Part shown: positions 10,493-21,811 of the stretch, piece by piece
How positions within the stretch are numbered: the stretch's first letter is position 1
How the letters are laid out: each line of letters starts with the position of its first letter
Origin: Nannobrachium achirus
Lineage: Eukaryota > Chordata > Actinopteri > Myctophiformes > Myctophidae
Assembly: GCA_963921795.1 (NCBI GenBank)
Contig: OY997649.1
Span: forward strand, 59,516,274 to 59,580,273
Direction of reading: 5' to 3'
DNA: 64,000 nucleotides
Notes under the pieces: model-generated
Seen by the model: only the letters and a program-made list of their open reading frames with translations
Databases searched by the model: none
Told to the model about the DNA's origin: nothing
Translations under genes and position numbers: made by a program

Positions 10493-10834
10493 GTAACCTT
10501 ACCTCAGTAGGCTAACCTGCCGACGCAACCTCCCGACCTAAATCACCGACCGCGCCGCTAAAGCGAGCGACCGGGTCGCTAAATCGACCGACTGGGGGCG
10601 CAAAATCTTCCGACCGGGTCACTAGATGTACCAACCGGGTCGCTAAATCTACCGACGTAAAACTGCAGGCAGGTCGGTAGATTTAGCGACCGGGTCGGTT
10701 GATTTAGCGGCGCGGTCGGTGATTTAGCGACCCGGTCGCTCGATTTAACGACCCGGTTGCTCGATTTAGCGACCCGGTCGCTGAAAACTACCGACCACGT
10801 TGCGACCCGGTTGTAGGTCGCTAAATGATCTCGC

Positions 10835-11439
10835 TCTTACTGTGATCTGAAATGGCAAATCTTTGAGTAGCAAGAGAGAGATCTCTCTCTATAGCGCGCA
10901 ATGAGGGCCTCTCTTTTTCCAGGGCTGAATCAGGGGCCCAGCGTGTCCCTGCCCTTGGCTCCCTCCTCGTTCTCCCCATCCCTCCATCCTTCCACCCCAA
11001 CAAAGCCAAATGAGGCTTGTAGCCACTTATGAGAAGCAGCACCATTATGGGGACACTCTCCAAATGAACCTTGCAAGGATAAAAAAAAAAAAAAAAAAAA
11101 AGGAAAAAAAGAATCGAATGCCTTTGTGATTCGGTGTGTCGGTTAGTTAGATGGGAATTTTCTGCTACATTTATTGCTCATGCGGTTGAAATGCAAACAT
11201 TGTTGGGGGAAACAAAACAGAGAGCAGGGATGGGAAAGGAAAAAAGAAAAATAAATAACCTCTTGATCCTGAGAAAAAGAGGATGTGATTCTTGTTTTTT
11301 TTTTTATACATTCACTCCTGTGTTTCTGTTTCACAGTAAGGCGTCGAATCAAGCGCTCCTTTTGCAGGCAGTTTACGGTAGCCTATCTGTGACTAGTTAT
11401 GAGCGAGCCCAGTAAGAGTAACACCACGTTAAGTGCAGC
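10835..11439. other. Unrecognised unique stretch with poly-A
   Basis: Contains an A-rich tract (11081-11110). Nothing resembles a retrotransposon body upstream of it. No gene supported. Confidence 0.5.
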
Positions 11440-11627
11440 CAGGGGCGTCACAAGGGGGGGGGGAAGTGGGACTGAGTTACTATAGGGCCCAAGGTGTAGG
11501 GGCCCCAATTATAATAGCAGATCTACAAGTTCACAGCGTGGCACCGAGTGCCGCGCATGCAAGCTTGTAGACCTGCTATTTTTGAAAAGTCGTGAAAATG
11601 TGTGCAAATCTTTGAATATATGTGTTG
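11440..11627 (+). mobile_element. Family A MITE, left part (interrupted)
   Basis: Left terminus CAGGGGCGTCACAAGG, then the hairpin at 11512-11584 and gtcgtgaaaatgtgtgcaaa. It breaks at gaatatatgtgttg. The right part resumes at 29038, so a 17.4-kb compound insertion splits this copy. Confidence 0.85.
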
Positions 11628-11675
11628 TTGTGGGCTCGCCTATAAGGCGAGCACACTTTAGATATTGTCATTATT
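11628..11675 (+). repeat. Family G 5' terminal palindrome and leader
   Basis: TGTGGGCTCGCCTATAAGG with its closing CGAGCACAC forms a hairpin. It is followed by tttagatattgtcattatt. The same leader recurs at 14859, 14905 and 25905, and inverted at 21766-21811 and 23313-23360. It marks unit 5' ends. Confidence 0.8.
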
Positions 11676-13320
11676 AAGTGTGCCTATGCATAGCATGGGA
11701 CACTTATTGTTCTCGCTCATATTTATTTAGGTCTTTCTTTCTGTCCATACTTTTCCCCAAAGTTTGGCACGCTACTCCTCCCACAGTTTTTGCACCACAC
11801 ACTCGCGCCATATGTCAAATCGACCGGCTTACGCGGGAATGGTGTGCTAGTAAGTTGCTAAGAGAAAGGTTCTATAGTTTAATTGATATTAATTTATTAG
11901 TGAATTAATTTTCCCCATTGACTTAGAATGGGAATCGCATTCAATAATTTTCTCTCGCAAACCATAGGGGCTACAGTTTCAAGACTTGGAGAGGAGGTTC
12001 ATAATGATTTCAAGGATTAAATAAAAAATAATAGCGTCATTTGGCCTCATGGTGGCGCTATAACAGCCCAGTTTACGTTTTGGCCTGTAACTGTTGAACC
12101 GTAGCTCGGAAAATTAAAATTATTTTTTCCCTGGATTCCTTGGGTCATGACGCATCTCCCCATATAGGCCCCGCCCATTTGCGTATGGGTAGATTTTCCG
12201 CCATCTTGGATTTTCTCCAAAACACACTTTTTGCTCCTTTTCCTACATACTTTCTTCAAATGTCTTAAAAACCGGTACACATGATCTTTGAAGCCATGCA
12301 AGACACATAGTCAAAGGATATTTCGATAGTCCGTACCGTTAGTTCGTAACGCGCTTCCAAAGTTAGCGGGAGGGGCACGTTTCACAAACAACAGCCATAA
12401 ATCACAAACAATAGGTCGAGTCAACACCGAATTTCAACCAGAGGTCGGGGGTGGCATACTCAACGAATCCCCAAAAGCATTTCCACTTCGACCCCTAGGG
12501 GGCGTCACAAACGTCACAAACGCGCAAAACGTAACGCTTCCCCATTGACTTATAATGGGAATCGCAAAAACTCACATTCAATTATTTTTCTCTCGCAAAC
12601 CATAGGGGCTACAGTTTCAAGACTTGGAGAGGAGGTTCAAAATTATTTCAAGGATTAAATAAAAAATAATAGTGTCATTTGGCCTCATGGTGGCGCTATA
12701 ACAGCCCAGTTTACGTTTTGGCCTGTAACTGTTGAACCGTAGGTCGGAAAATGAAAATTCTTTTTTCCCTGGATTCCTTGGGTCATGACGCATCTCCCCA
12801 TATAGGCCCCGCCCATTTGCGTATGGGTAGATTTTCCGCCATCTTGAATTTTCTCCAAAACACACTTTTTGCTCCTTTTCCTACATATTTTCTTCAAATG
12901 TCTTAAAAAACGGTACACATGATCTATGACGCCACGCAATAAACATAGTCAAAGCATATGTCGATAGTCCGTACCGTTCGTTCGTAACACGCTTCCAAAG
13001 TTAGCGGGAGGGGCACGTTTCGCAAACGATAGCCATAAATCACAAACAATAGGTCGAGTCGACACTGAATTTCAACCACAAGTCGGGGGTGGCATACTCA
13101 ACGGATCCCCAAAAGCATTTCCACTTCGACCCCTAGGGGGCGTCACAAACGCGCGTAACGTAACCGTTTCATGCCAGAACGCGTTTTTCACGGGGACCGA
13201 CCCTCTCACGACGAAAGGCGGACGACTCGGCGGACGGTCTCACGGTCCAAACCGCTGCACAAGGTCGCGCGTTTAGCGCGCTGCAGGCACACTTGTCAAA
13301 ATTGACTCCGTCAATTCTAG
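11676..13320 (+). mobile_element. Element H, second Helitron-like element nested in G
   Basis: 5' end AAGTGTGCCTATGCATAG with a short palindrome closing on GGGACACTT. Near the 3' end is AGGCACACTT (complement of the 5' end), then the hairpin AATTGAC-TCC-GTCAATT directly followed by CTAG. It interrupts the G leader: gatattgtcattatt before and tttatttatctatc after, compared with gtcattatttatctatc in the intact copy near 25945. The body is two ~630-bp direct repeats (11908-12537 and 12538-13160). No coding frame with recognisable domains. Confidence 0.65.
11908..13160 (+). repeat. Two ~630-bp tandem repeats inside element H
   Basis: Both start ttccccattgactta-aatggg and include catggtggcgctataacag, tcatgacgcatctcccc, gtatgggtagattttccgcc and cacttcgacccctaggggg. 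The offset is about 630 bp. The short minus-strand frames over them are parallel copies of one non-coding repeat. Confidence 0.85.
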
Positions 13321-14858
13321 TTTATTTATCTATCAGGCAGGCAATCAGTAGACGGGAACTTCGGTTCCTTTCTACTCCTACATACTTAGTGAGAAAATGA
13401 AAATAAAAACATCAATGTGTTCAGCTTACAGTGGCGAAGTGTGCTATTATTTATTATAGCAATCGGCCAAATGGTGGCGCTGTAGGAAGCCTTCGAAAGT
13501 GCGAACTTTGAACAGGTATAGCTCATGCTGTGTTTGAGGTCCAGCCATGAAACCTGTATACACTTATGCATCTCCTCATGCCGAACAACTTTTACCCTCT
13601 AACTTTTGACCTCTGACCTTTAGGTCTCCCACAATTCGGAATTATATGAAAAACAGTAAAAATCTATCTCCTCCTGGGTTTTTTTCGATACGCGCACAAA
13701 ACTTTTTTCACATGAACTTTGGACCAATACGGTCAAACTAATCTCGGCGGATTTCTTTTAAAGTGAAATATAATTTTTTAATAATTTAAACAATATTGCG
13801 GTTTTATGCAAATTATTCTTTGGCCTCTAAATCATACATGCAAAGTTACACGTTCATGGCATTTGGCAAAGATGTGGAGGGTTAGTCAAAGTATCACTGA
13901 AACCAATTTTATTCCAATCGGCCAAAGGGGGGCGCTATACGAAGCGTTTGAAAATTCAAACTTCAAACGGGCATAAGTCATGACTCGTTTTGTTTGAAGA
14001 CATGCAACTTGTTACACGCGTGCTTTGACTCGAGCGGAAGACATCTGTGTCGTTGTTAAGTAAGCTCCGCCCTTCGATTTTCCGCCATATTGAGCAGTTT
14101 GTAAAACGCGTAAACCCGCTTTTATTCTGGAATTTTCGCTCCACGTGCACAAAACTTTTTTTACGTGAACTTTGGACCGATATCTAAAGATCTGTCAGAT
14201 CGGATTTCTTTAAAATTGAAACATGCTTTTTTAAATAAATTCAATGAATATTGCAGTTTTATGCAAATTATTCTTCTGCCTCTAAATCATACATGCAAAG
14301 TAACATGTTCATGGCATTTGGCAAAGATGTAGAGTGTTAGTCCAAATATCACTAAAACCAATCTTACCCCAATTGGCCAAAGGGGGGCGCTATATCATTT
14401 TGAGCAGTTTGTGAAACGCTTAAACCCGTTAGGACTTTTTTTTTGCAATTTGCATGAAACATTCTACACACAATCTAAGGACCTTTATCTAATATGCCTA
14501 TGAAGTGCACACACACAAAAAAATAATAATAATGAATATAGCTGCAAGCAGCGATAAAGTGGCCAAAGCCAAAAACACCTCAAATCATGAACACAGCCTG
14601 CAATGTGCGTGAAATCTTGCAAGCACATTCCCAATAGGTCAAGGAACAGATACCACCCTTCTTAAATTGGCCTGTTATAGCGCCACCAGCAGGTCAACTT
14701 TTGCACAACACATTTTTGGAACAAAATGGACCAATCTTTGACGTCAGTAACGTCAAAGAGAGCACTGCCTGCGATCTTGACATTTTGTACTTTTATAGCC
14801 ATTGTTTTCCGGCTTGAAGCGAGCCCACAATTGTTTCGAAGGAACAATATTTTTCTAG
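13321..14858 (+). mobile_element. Family G unit 1
   Basis: Runs from tttatttatctatcaggcag to the hairpin-CTAG at 14855-14858. Order: ggtggcgctgtaggaagcc, two ggggggcgctata blocks about 455 bp apart, tatagctgcaagcagcgata (14539), gcgccaccagcaggtcaac, a TGACGTCA palindrome (about 14740) and gcgagcccacaa. Confidence 0.8.
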
Positions 14859-16494
14859 TTGTGGGCTCGCCTATAAGGCGAGCACACTTTAGATATTGTC
14901 ATTATTGTGGGCTCGCCTATAAGGCGAGCACACTTAAGATATTGTCATTATTTCTATACTAGGCAGGCAGTCAGTGCAAGTATCAAAAAACTTCGGTTCC
15001 TTTCTACTCCTACATACTTTGTGAGAAAATGAAAATAAAAACATCAATGTGTTCAGCTTACTGTGGCGACGTGTGCTATTACTTTTTACAGCAATCGGCC
15101 AAATGGTGGCGCTGTAGGAAGCCTTCGAAAGTGCGAACTTTGAACAGGTATAGCTCATGCTGTGTTTGAGGTAAAGCCATGAAACCTGTATACACGTATG
15201 CGTCTCCTCATGCCGAACAACTTTTACGCTCTGACTTTTGACCTTTGACCTTTAGATCTCCCACAATTTGGAATTATATGAAAAACAGTAAAAATCTATC
15301 TCCTCCTGGGTTTTTTTCGTTACGTGCACGAAACTTTTTTCACATGAACTTTGGACCAATACGGTCAGATTGATCAACCAGATTTCTTTTAAAGTGAAAT
15401 ATAATTTTTTAATAATTCAATCAATATTGCGGTTTTATGCAAATTATTCTTCGGCCTCTAAATCATACATGCAAAGTTACACGTTCATGGCATTTGGCAA
15501 AGATGTAGAGGGTTAGTCAAAGTATTACTGAAACCAATTTTAGTCCAATCGGCCAAAGGGGGGCGCTATACGAAGCGTTTGAAAATTCAAACTTCAAACG
15601 GGCATAAGTCATGACTCGTTTCGTTTTAAGACATGCAACTTGCTTACACGCGTGCTTTGACTCGAGCGGAAGACATCTGTGTCTTTGTTAAGTAAGCTCC
15701 GCCCTTCGATTTTCCGCCATTTTGAGCAGTTTGTAAAACGCGTAAACCCGCTTTTATTCTGGAATTTTCGCTCCACGTGCACAAAACTTTTTTTACGTGA
15801 ACTTTGGACCAATATCTAAAGATCTGTCAGATCGGATTTTTTTTTAAATTGAAAAATGCTTTTTTAATAATTCAATGAATATTGCAGTTTTATGCAAATT
15901 ATTCTTCTGCCTCTAAATCATACATGCAAAGTAACATGTTCATGGCATTTGGCAAAGATGTAGAGTGTTAGTCCAAATATCACGAAATCCAATCTCACTC
16001 CAATTGGCCAAAGGGGGGCGCTATATCATTTTGAGCAGTTTGTGAAACGCTTAAACCCGTTAGGATTTTTTTAGCAATTTGCATGAAACATTCTACACAC
16101 AATCTAAGGACCTTTATCTAATATGCCTATGAAGTGCACACACACACAAAAAGAAAAATAATAACAAATATAGCTGCAAGCAGCGATAAAGTGGCCAAAG
16201 CCAAAAACACCTCAAATCATGAACACAGCCTGCAATGTCCGTGAAATCTTGCAAGCACATTCCCAATAGGTCAAGGAACAGATACCACCCTTCTTACATT
16301 GGCCTGTTATAATAGCGCCACCAGCGGGTCAACTTTTGGCACAACACATTTTTGGAACAAAATGGACCAATCTTTGACGTCAGTAACGTCAAAGAGAGCA
16401 CTGCCTGCGATCTTGACATTTTGTACTTTTATAGCCATTGTTTTCTGGCTTGAAGCGAGCCCACAATTGTTTCGAAGGAACAATATTTTTCTAG
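14859..16494 (+). mobile_element. Family G unit 2, with doubled leader
   Basis: The TTGTGGGCTCGCC leader occurs twice in a row (14859 and 14905) with the second slightly diverged (acttaagatattg). The body then follows, ending at CTAG 16491-16494. Confidence 0.8.
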
Positions 16495-18031
16495 TTTATC
16501 TATCAGGCAGGCAATCAACAGTAGACGGGATTTCGGTTCCTTTCTACTCCTACATACTTAGTGAGAAAATGAAAATAAAAACATCAATGTGTTCAGCTTA
16601 CTGTGGCGACGCGTGCTATTACTTTTTACAGCAATCGGCCAAATGGTGGCGCTGCAGGAAGCCTTCGAAAGTGCGATCTTTGAACAGGTATAGCTCATGC
16701 TGTGTTATACATACAGCCATGAAACCTGTATACACTTATGCGTCTCCTCATGCCGAACAACTTTTACCCTCTAACTTTTGACCTCTGACCTTTAGGTCTC
16801 CCACAATTCGGAATTATATGAAAAACAGTAAAAATCTATCTCCTCCTGGGTTTTTTTCGTTACGCGCACGAAACATTTTTCACATGAACTTTGGACCAAT
16901 ACGGTCAGATTTATCTCGGCGGATTTCTTTTAAAGTGAAATATAATTTTTTAATAATTCAATAGATATTGCGGTTTTATGCAAATTATTCTTCTGCCTCT
17001 AAATCATACATGCAAAGTTACACGTTCATGGCATTTGGCAAAGATGTAGAGGGTTAGTCAAACTATCACTGAAACCAATTTTATTCCAATCGGCCAAAGG
17101 GGGGCGCTATACGAAGCGTTTGGAAATTCAAACTTCAAACGGGCATAAGTCATGACTCGTTTCGTTTGAAGACATGCAACTTGTTACACGCGTGCTTTGA
17201 CTCGAGCGGAAGACATCTGTGTCGTTGTTAAGTAAGCTCCGCCCTTCGGTTTTCCGCCATTTTGAGCAGTTTGTAAAACGCGTAAACCCGCTTTTATTCT
17301 GGAATTTTCGCTCCACGTGCACAAAACTTTTTTTACGTGAACTTTGGACCGATATCTAAAGATCTGTCGGATCGGATTTCTTTAAAATTGAAACATGCTT
17401 TTTAAAATAAATTCAATGAATATTGCAGTTTTATGCAAATTATTCTTCTGCCTCTAAATCATACATGCAAAGTAACATGTTCATGGCATTTGGCAAAGAT
17501 GTAGAGTGTTAGTCCAAATATCACTAAAACCAATCTTACCCCAATTGGCCAAAGGGGGGCGCTATATCATTTTGAGCAGTTTGTGAAACGCTTAAACCCG
17601 TTAGGATTTTTTTTTGCAATTTGCATGAAACATTCTACACACAATCTAAGGACCTTTATCTAATATGCCTCTGAAGTGCACACACACAAAAAAAATATAA
17701 TAATAATTAATATAGCTGCAAGCAGCGATAAAGTGTCCAAAGCCAAAAACACCTCAAATCATGAACACAGCCTGCAATGTGCGTGAAATCTTGCAAACAC
17801 ATTCCCAATAGGTCAAGGAGCAGATACCACCCTTCTCACATTGGCCTGTTATAGCGCCACCAGCGGGTCAACTTTTGCACAACACATTTTTGGAACAAAA
17901 TGGACCAATCTTTGACGTCAGTAACGTCAAAGAGAGCACTGCCTGCGATCTTGACATTTTGTACATTTATAGCTATTGTTTTCCGGCTTGAAGCGAGCCC
18001 ACAATTGTTTCGAAGGAACAATATTTTCTAG
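16495..18031 (+). mobile_element. Family G unit 3
   Basis: Begins tttatctatcaggcaggc directly after CTAG, with no leader palindrome, and ends at CTAG 18028-18031. It has the same internal blocks as unit 1. Confidence 0.8.
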
Positions 18032-18690
18032 TGACAATATCTAACCGTCATATCAAGTTCTCCTCAAAACTTCGGTTCCTTTCTACTCCTACATACTTAG
18101 TGAGAAAATGAAAATAAAAACATCAATGTGTTCAGCTTACTGTGGCGACGTGTGCTATTACTTTTTACAGCAATCGGCCAAATGGTGGCGCTGTAGGAAG
18201 CCTTCGAAAGTGCGAACTTTGAACAGATAGAGCTCATGCTCTGTTATACGTACAGTCATGAAACTTGTATACACGTATGCGTCTCCTCATGCCGAACAAC
18301 TTTTGCACTCTGACTTTTGACCTCTGACCTTTAGATCCCCCAGAATTTTGAATTATATAAAAAACAGTAAAAATCTATCTCCTCCTGGGATTTTTGCGTT
18401 ACGCGCACAAAACTTTTTTCACATGAACTTTGGACCAATACGGTCAAACTAGTCTCGGCGGATTTCTTTTAAAGTGAAATATAATTTTTTAATACTTCAA
18501 TCAATATTGCGGTTTTATGCAAATTATTCTTCAGCCTCTAAATCATACATGCAAAGTTACACGTTCATGGCATTTGGCAAAGATGTGGAGGGTTAGTCAA
18601 AGTATCACTGAAACCAATTTTATTCCAATCGGCCAAAGGGGGGCGCTATACGAAGCGTTTGAAAATTCAAACTTCAAAAGGGCATAAGTC
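18032..18690 (+). mobile_element. Family G unit 4, first part (interrupted)
   Basis: Begins tgacaatatctaaccgtc and stops at gggcataagtc. The missing continuation atgactcgtttcg starts at 23361, after a 4.67-kb inverted block. Joining the two gives the exact sequence of intact units. Confidence 0.9.
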
Positions 18691-18691
18691 A

Positions 18692-20232
18692 CTAGAAAAA
18701 TATTGTTCCTTCGAAACAATTGTGGGCTCGCTTCAAGCCAGAAAACAATGGCTATAAAAGCACAAAATGTCAAGATCGCAGGCAGTGCTCTCTTTGACGT
18801 TACTGACGTCAAAGATTGGTCCATTTTGTTCCAAAAATGTGTTGTGCAAAAGTTGACCTGCTGGTGGCGCTATAACAGGCCAATGTGAGAAGGTTGGTAT
18901 CTGTTCCTTGACCTATTGGGAATGTGCTTGCAAGATTTCACGCACATCCCAGGCTGTGTTCATGATTTGAGGTGTTTTTGGCTTTGGACACTTTATCGCT
19001 GCTTGCAGCTATATTTATTATTATTATTTTATATTTTTTTTGTGTGCACTTCATAGGCATGTTAGATAAAGGTCCTTAGATTGCGTGTAGAATGTTTCAT
19101 GCAAATTGCAAAAAAAATACTAGAATAAAAACGGGTTTAAGCGTTTTACAAACTGCTCAAAATTATATAGCGCCCCCCTTTGGCCATTTGGGGTAAGATT
19201 GGTTTCAGTGATATTTGAACTAACCCTCTACACTATTTTGTCATGAAAATGTGACTTTGCTTGTATGTTTTAGAGGCAGAAGAATAATTTGCATAAAAAT
19301 GCAATATTGTTTGAATTATTTAAAAAAGCATGTTTCAATGTTAAAGAAATCCGATCTGACAGATCTTTAGATATCGGTCCAAAGTTCACGTAAAAAAGGT
19401 TTTGTGCACGTGACGCGAAAATTCCAGAATAAAAGCGGGTTTATGCGTTTTACAAACTGCTCAAAGTGGCGGAAAATCGAAGGGCGGAGCTTACTTAACA
19501 ACGACACAGATGTCTTCCGCTTGAGTCAAAGCACGCGTGTAACAAGTTGCATGTCTTCAAACGAAACGAGTCATGACTTATGCCCGTTTGAAGTTTGAAT
19601 TTTCAGACGCTTCGTATAGCGCCCCCCTTTGGCCGATTGGAATAAAATTGGTTTCAGTGATACTTTGACTAACCCTCCACATCTTCACCAAATGCCATGA
19701 ACGTGTAACATTGCATGTATGATTTAGAGGCCGAAGAATAATTTGCATAAAACCGCAATATTGATTGAATTATTACAAAATTATATTTCACTTTAAAAAA
19801 AATCTGGTTGATCAATCTGACCGTATTGGTCCAAAGTTCATGTGAAAAAAGTTTTGTGCACTTGACGCAAAAATCCCAGGAGGAGATAGATTTTTACTGT
19901 TTTTCATATAATTCCGAATTGTGGGAGACCTAAAGGTCAGAGGTCAAAAGTTAGAGGGTAAAAGTTGTTCGGCATGAGGAGACGCATACGTGTATACAGG
20001 TTTCATGGCTGTACGTATAACAGAGCATGAGCTCTACCTATTCAAAGTTCGCACTTTCGAAGGCTTCCTACAGCGCCACCATTTGGCCGATTGCTGTATA
20101 AAATAATAGCACACTTCGCCACTGTAAGCTGAACACATTGATGTTTTTATTTTCATTTTCTGCCTGAGTATGTAGGAGTAGAAAGGAACCGAAGTTTTGA
20201 GGAGAACTTGATATGACGGTAAGATATTGTCA
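18692..20232 (-). mobile_element. Family G unit 5 (reversed)
   Basis: Reads from CTAGAAAAATATTGTTCC (complement of the 3' end) through ctttatcgctgcttgcagct to gacggtaagatattgtc. Confidence 0.8.
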
Positions 20233-21811
20233 CTAGAAAAATATTGTTCCTTCGAAACAATTGTGGGCTCGCTTCAAGCCAGAAAACAATGGCTATAAAA
20301 GCACAACATGTCAAGATCGCAGGCAGTGCTCTCTTTGACGTTATTGACGTCAAAGATTGGTCCATTTTGTTCCAAAAATGTGTTGTGCAAAAGTTGACCC
20401 GCTGGTGGCGCTATAACAGGCCAATGTGAGAAGGTTGGTATCTGTTCCTTGACCTATTGGGAATGTGCTTGCAAGATTTCACGCACATCCCAGGCTGTGT
20501 TCATGATTTGAGGTGTTTTTGGCTTTGGACACTTTATCGCTGCTTGCAGCTATATTTATTATTATTATTTTATAATTTTTTTGTGTGCACTTCATAGGCA
20601 TGTTAGATAAAGGTCCTTAGATTGCGTGTAGAATGTTTCATGCAAATTGCAAAAAAATCCTAGAATAAAAACGGGTTTAAGCGTTTTACAAACTGCTCAA
20701 AATTATATAGCGCCCCCCTTTGGCCATTTGGGGTAAGATTGGTTTCAGTGATATTTGAACTAACCCTCTACACTATTTTGTCATGAAAATGTGACTTTGC
20801 TTGTATGTTTTAGAGGCAGAAGAATAATTTGCATAAAAATGCAATATTGTTTGAATTATTTAAAAAAGCATGTTTCAATATTAAAGAAATCCGATCTGAC
20901 AGATCTTTAGATATCGGTCCAAAGTTCATGTAAAAAAAGTTTTGTGCACGTGACGCGAAAATTCCAGAATAAAAGCGGGTTTACGCGTTTTACAAACTGC
21001 TCAAAATGGCGGAAAATCGAAGGGCGGAGCTTACTTAAAAACGACACAGATGTCTTCCGCTCGAGTCAAAGCACGCGTGTAACAAGTTGCATGTCTTCAA
21101 ATGAAACGAGTCATGACTTATGCCCGTTTGAAGTTTGAATTTTCAAACGCTTCGTATAGCGCCCCCCTTTGGCCGATTGGAATAAAATTGGTTTCAGTGA
21201 TACTTTGACTAACCCTCTACATCTTTGCCAAATGCCATGAACGTGTAACTTTGCATGTATGATTTAGAGACCGAAGAATAATTTGCATAAAACCGCAATA
21301 TTGATTGAATTATTAAAAAATTATATTTCACTTTAAAAAAAATCTGGTTGATCAATCTCACCGTATTGGTCCAAAGTTCATGTGAAAAAAGTTTCGTGCG
21401 CGTAACAAAAAAAACCCAGGAGGAGATAGATTTTTACTGTTTTTCATATTATTCCGAATTGTGGGAGACCTAAAGGTCAGAGGTCAAAAGTTAGAGGGTA
21501 AAAGTTGTTCGGCATGAGGAGACGCATACGTGTATACAGGTTTCATGCCTGTACCTCAAACACAGCATGAGCTATACCTGTTCAAAGATCGCACTTTCGA
21601 AGGCTTCCTACAGCGCCACCATTTGGCCGATTGCTGTAAAAAGTAATAGCGCACTTCGCCACTGTAAACTGAACACATTGATGTTTTTATTTTCATTTTC
21701 TCACTAAGTATGTAGGAGTAGAAAGGAACCGAAGTTCCCGTCTACTGTCTGACTGACTGATAGATAAATAATGACAATATCTAAAGTGTGCTCGCCTTAT
21801 AGGCGAGCCCA
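20233..21811 (-). mobile_element. Family G unit 6 (reversed)
   Basis: Complete 3' end at 20233 and a complete leader palindrome at 21790-21811. From 20265 on it is nearly identical to unit 7. Confidence 0.85.

Larger units (their letters stand above)
10097..10834. mobile_element. TIR-bounded element carrying minisatellite and telomere-like repeats
   Basis: About 75 bp at 10097-10171 (gcgagatcatttagcgacc, then aaccgggtcgcaacg and agttttcagcgacc) are matched by their exact complement at 10760-10834, giving long terminal inverted repeats. Between them are a 21-bp minisatellite, a telomere-like tract and further gtcgctaaatcgaccg variants in both orientations. No target duplication or coding frame seen. 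I do not recognise the family. Confidence 0.75.

Noticed and set aside
11908-13160. Possible gene pair (84-codon minus frames at 12047 and 12685)
   Set aside because: The two frames are the two copies of a 630-bp repeat within element H; no domain and no reason to think them translated.
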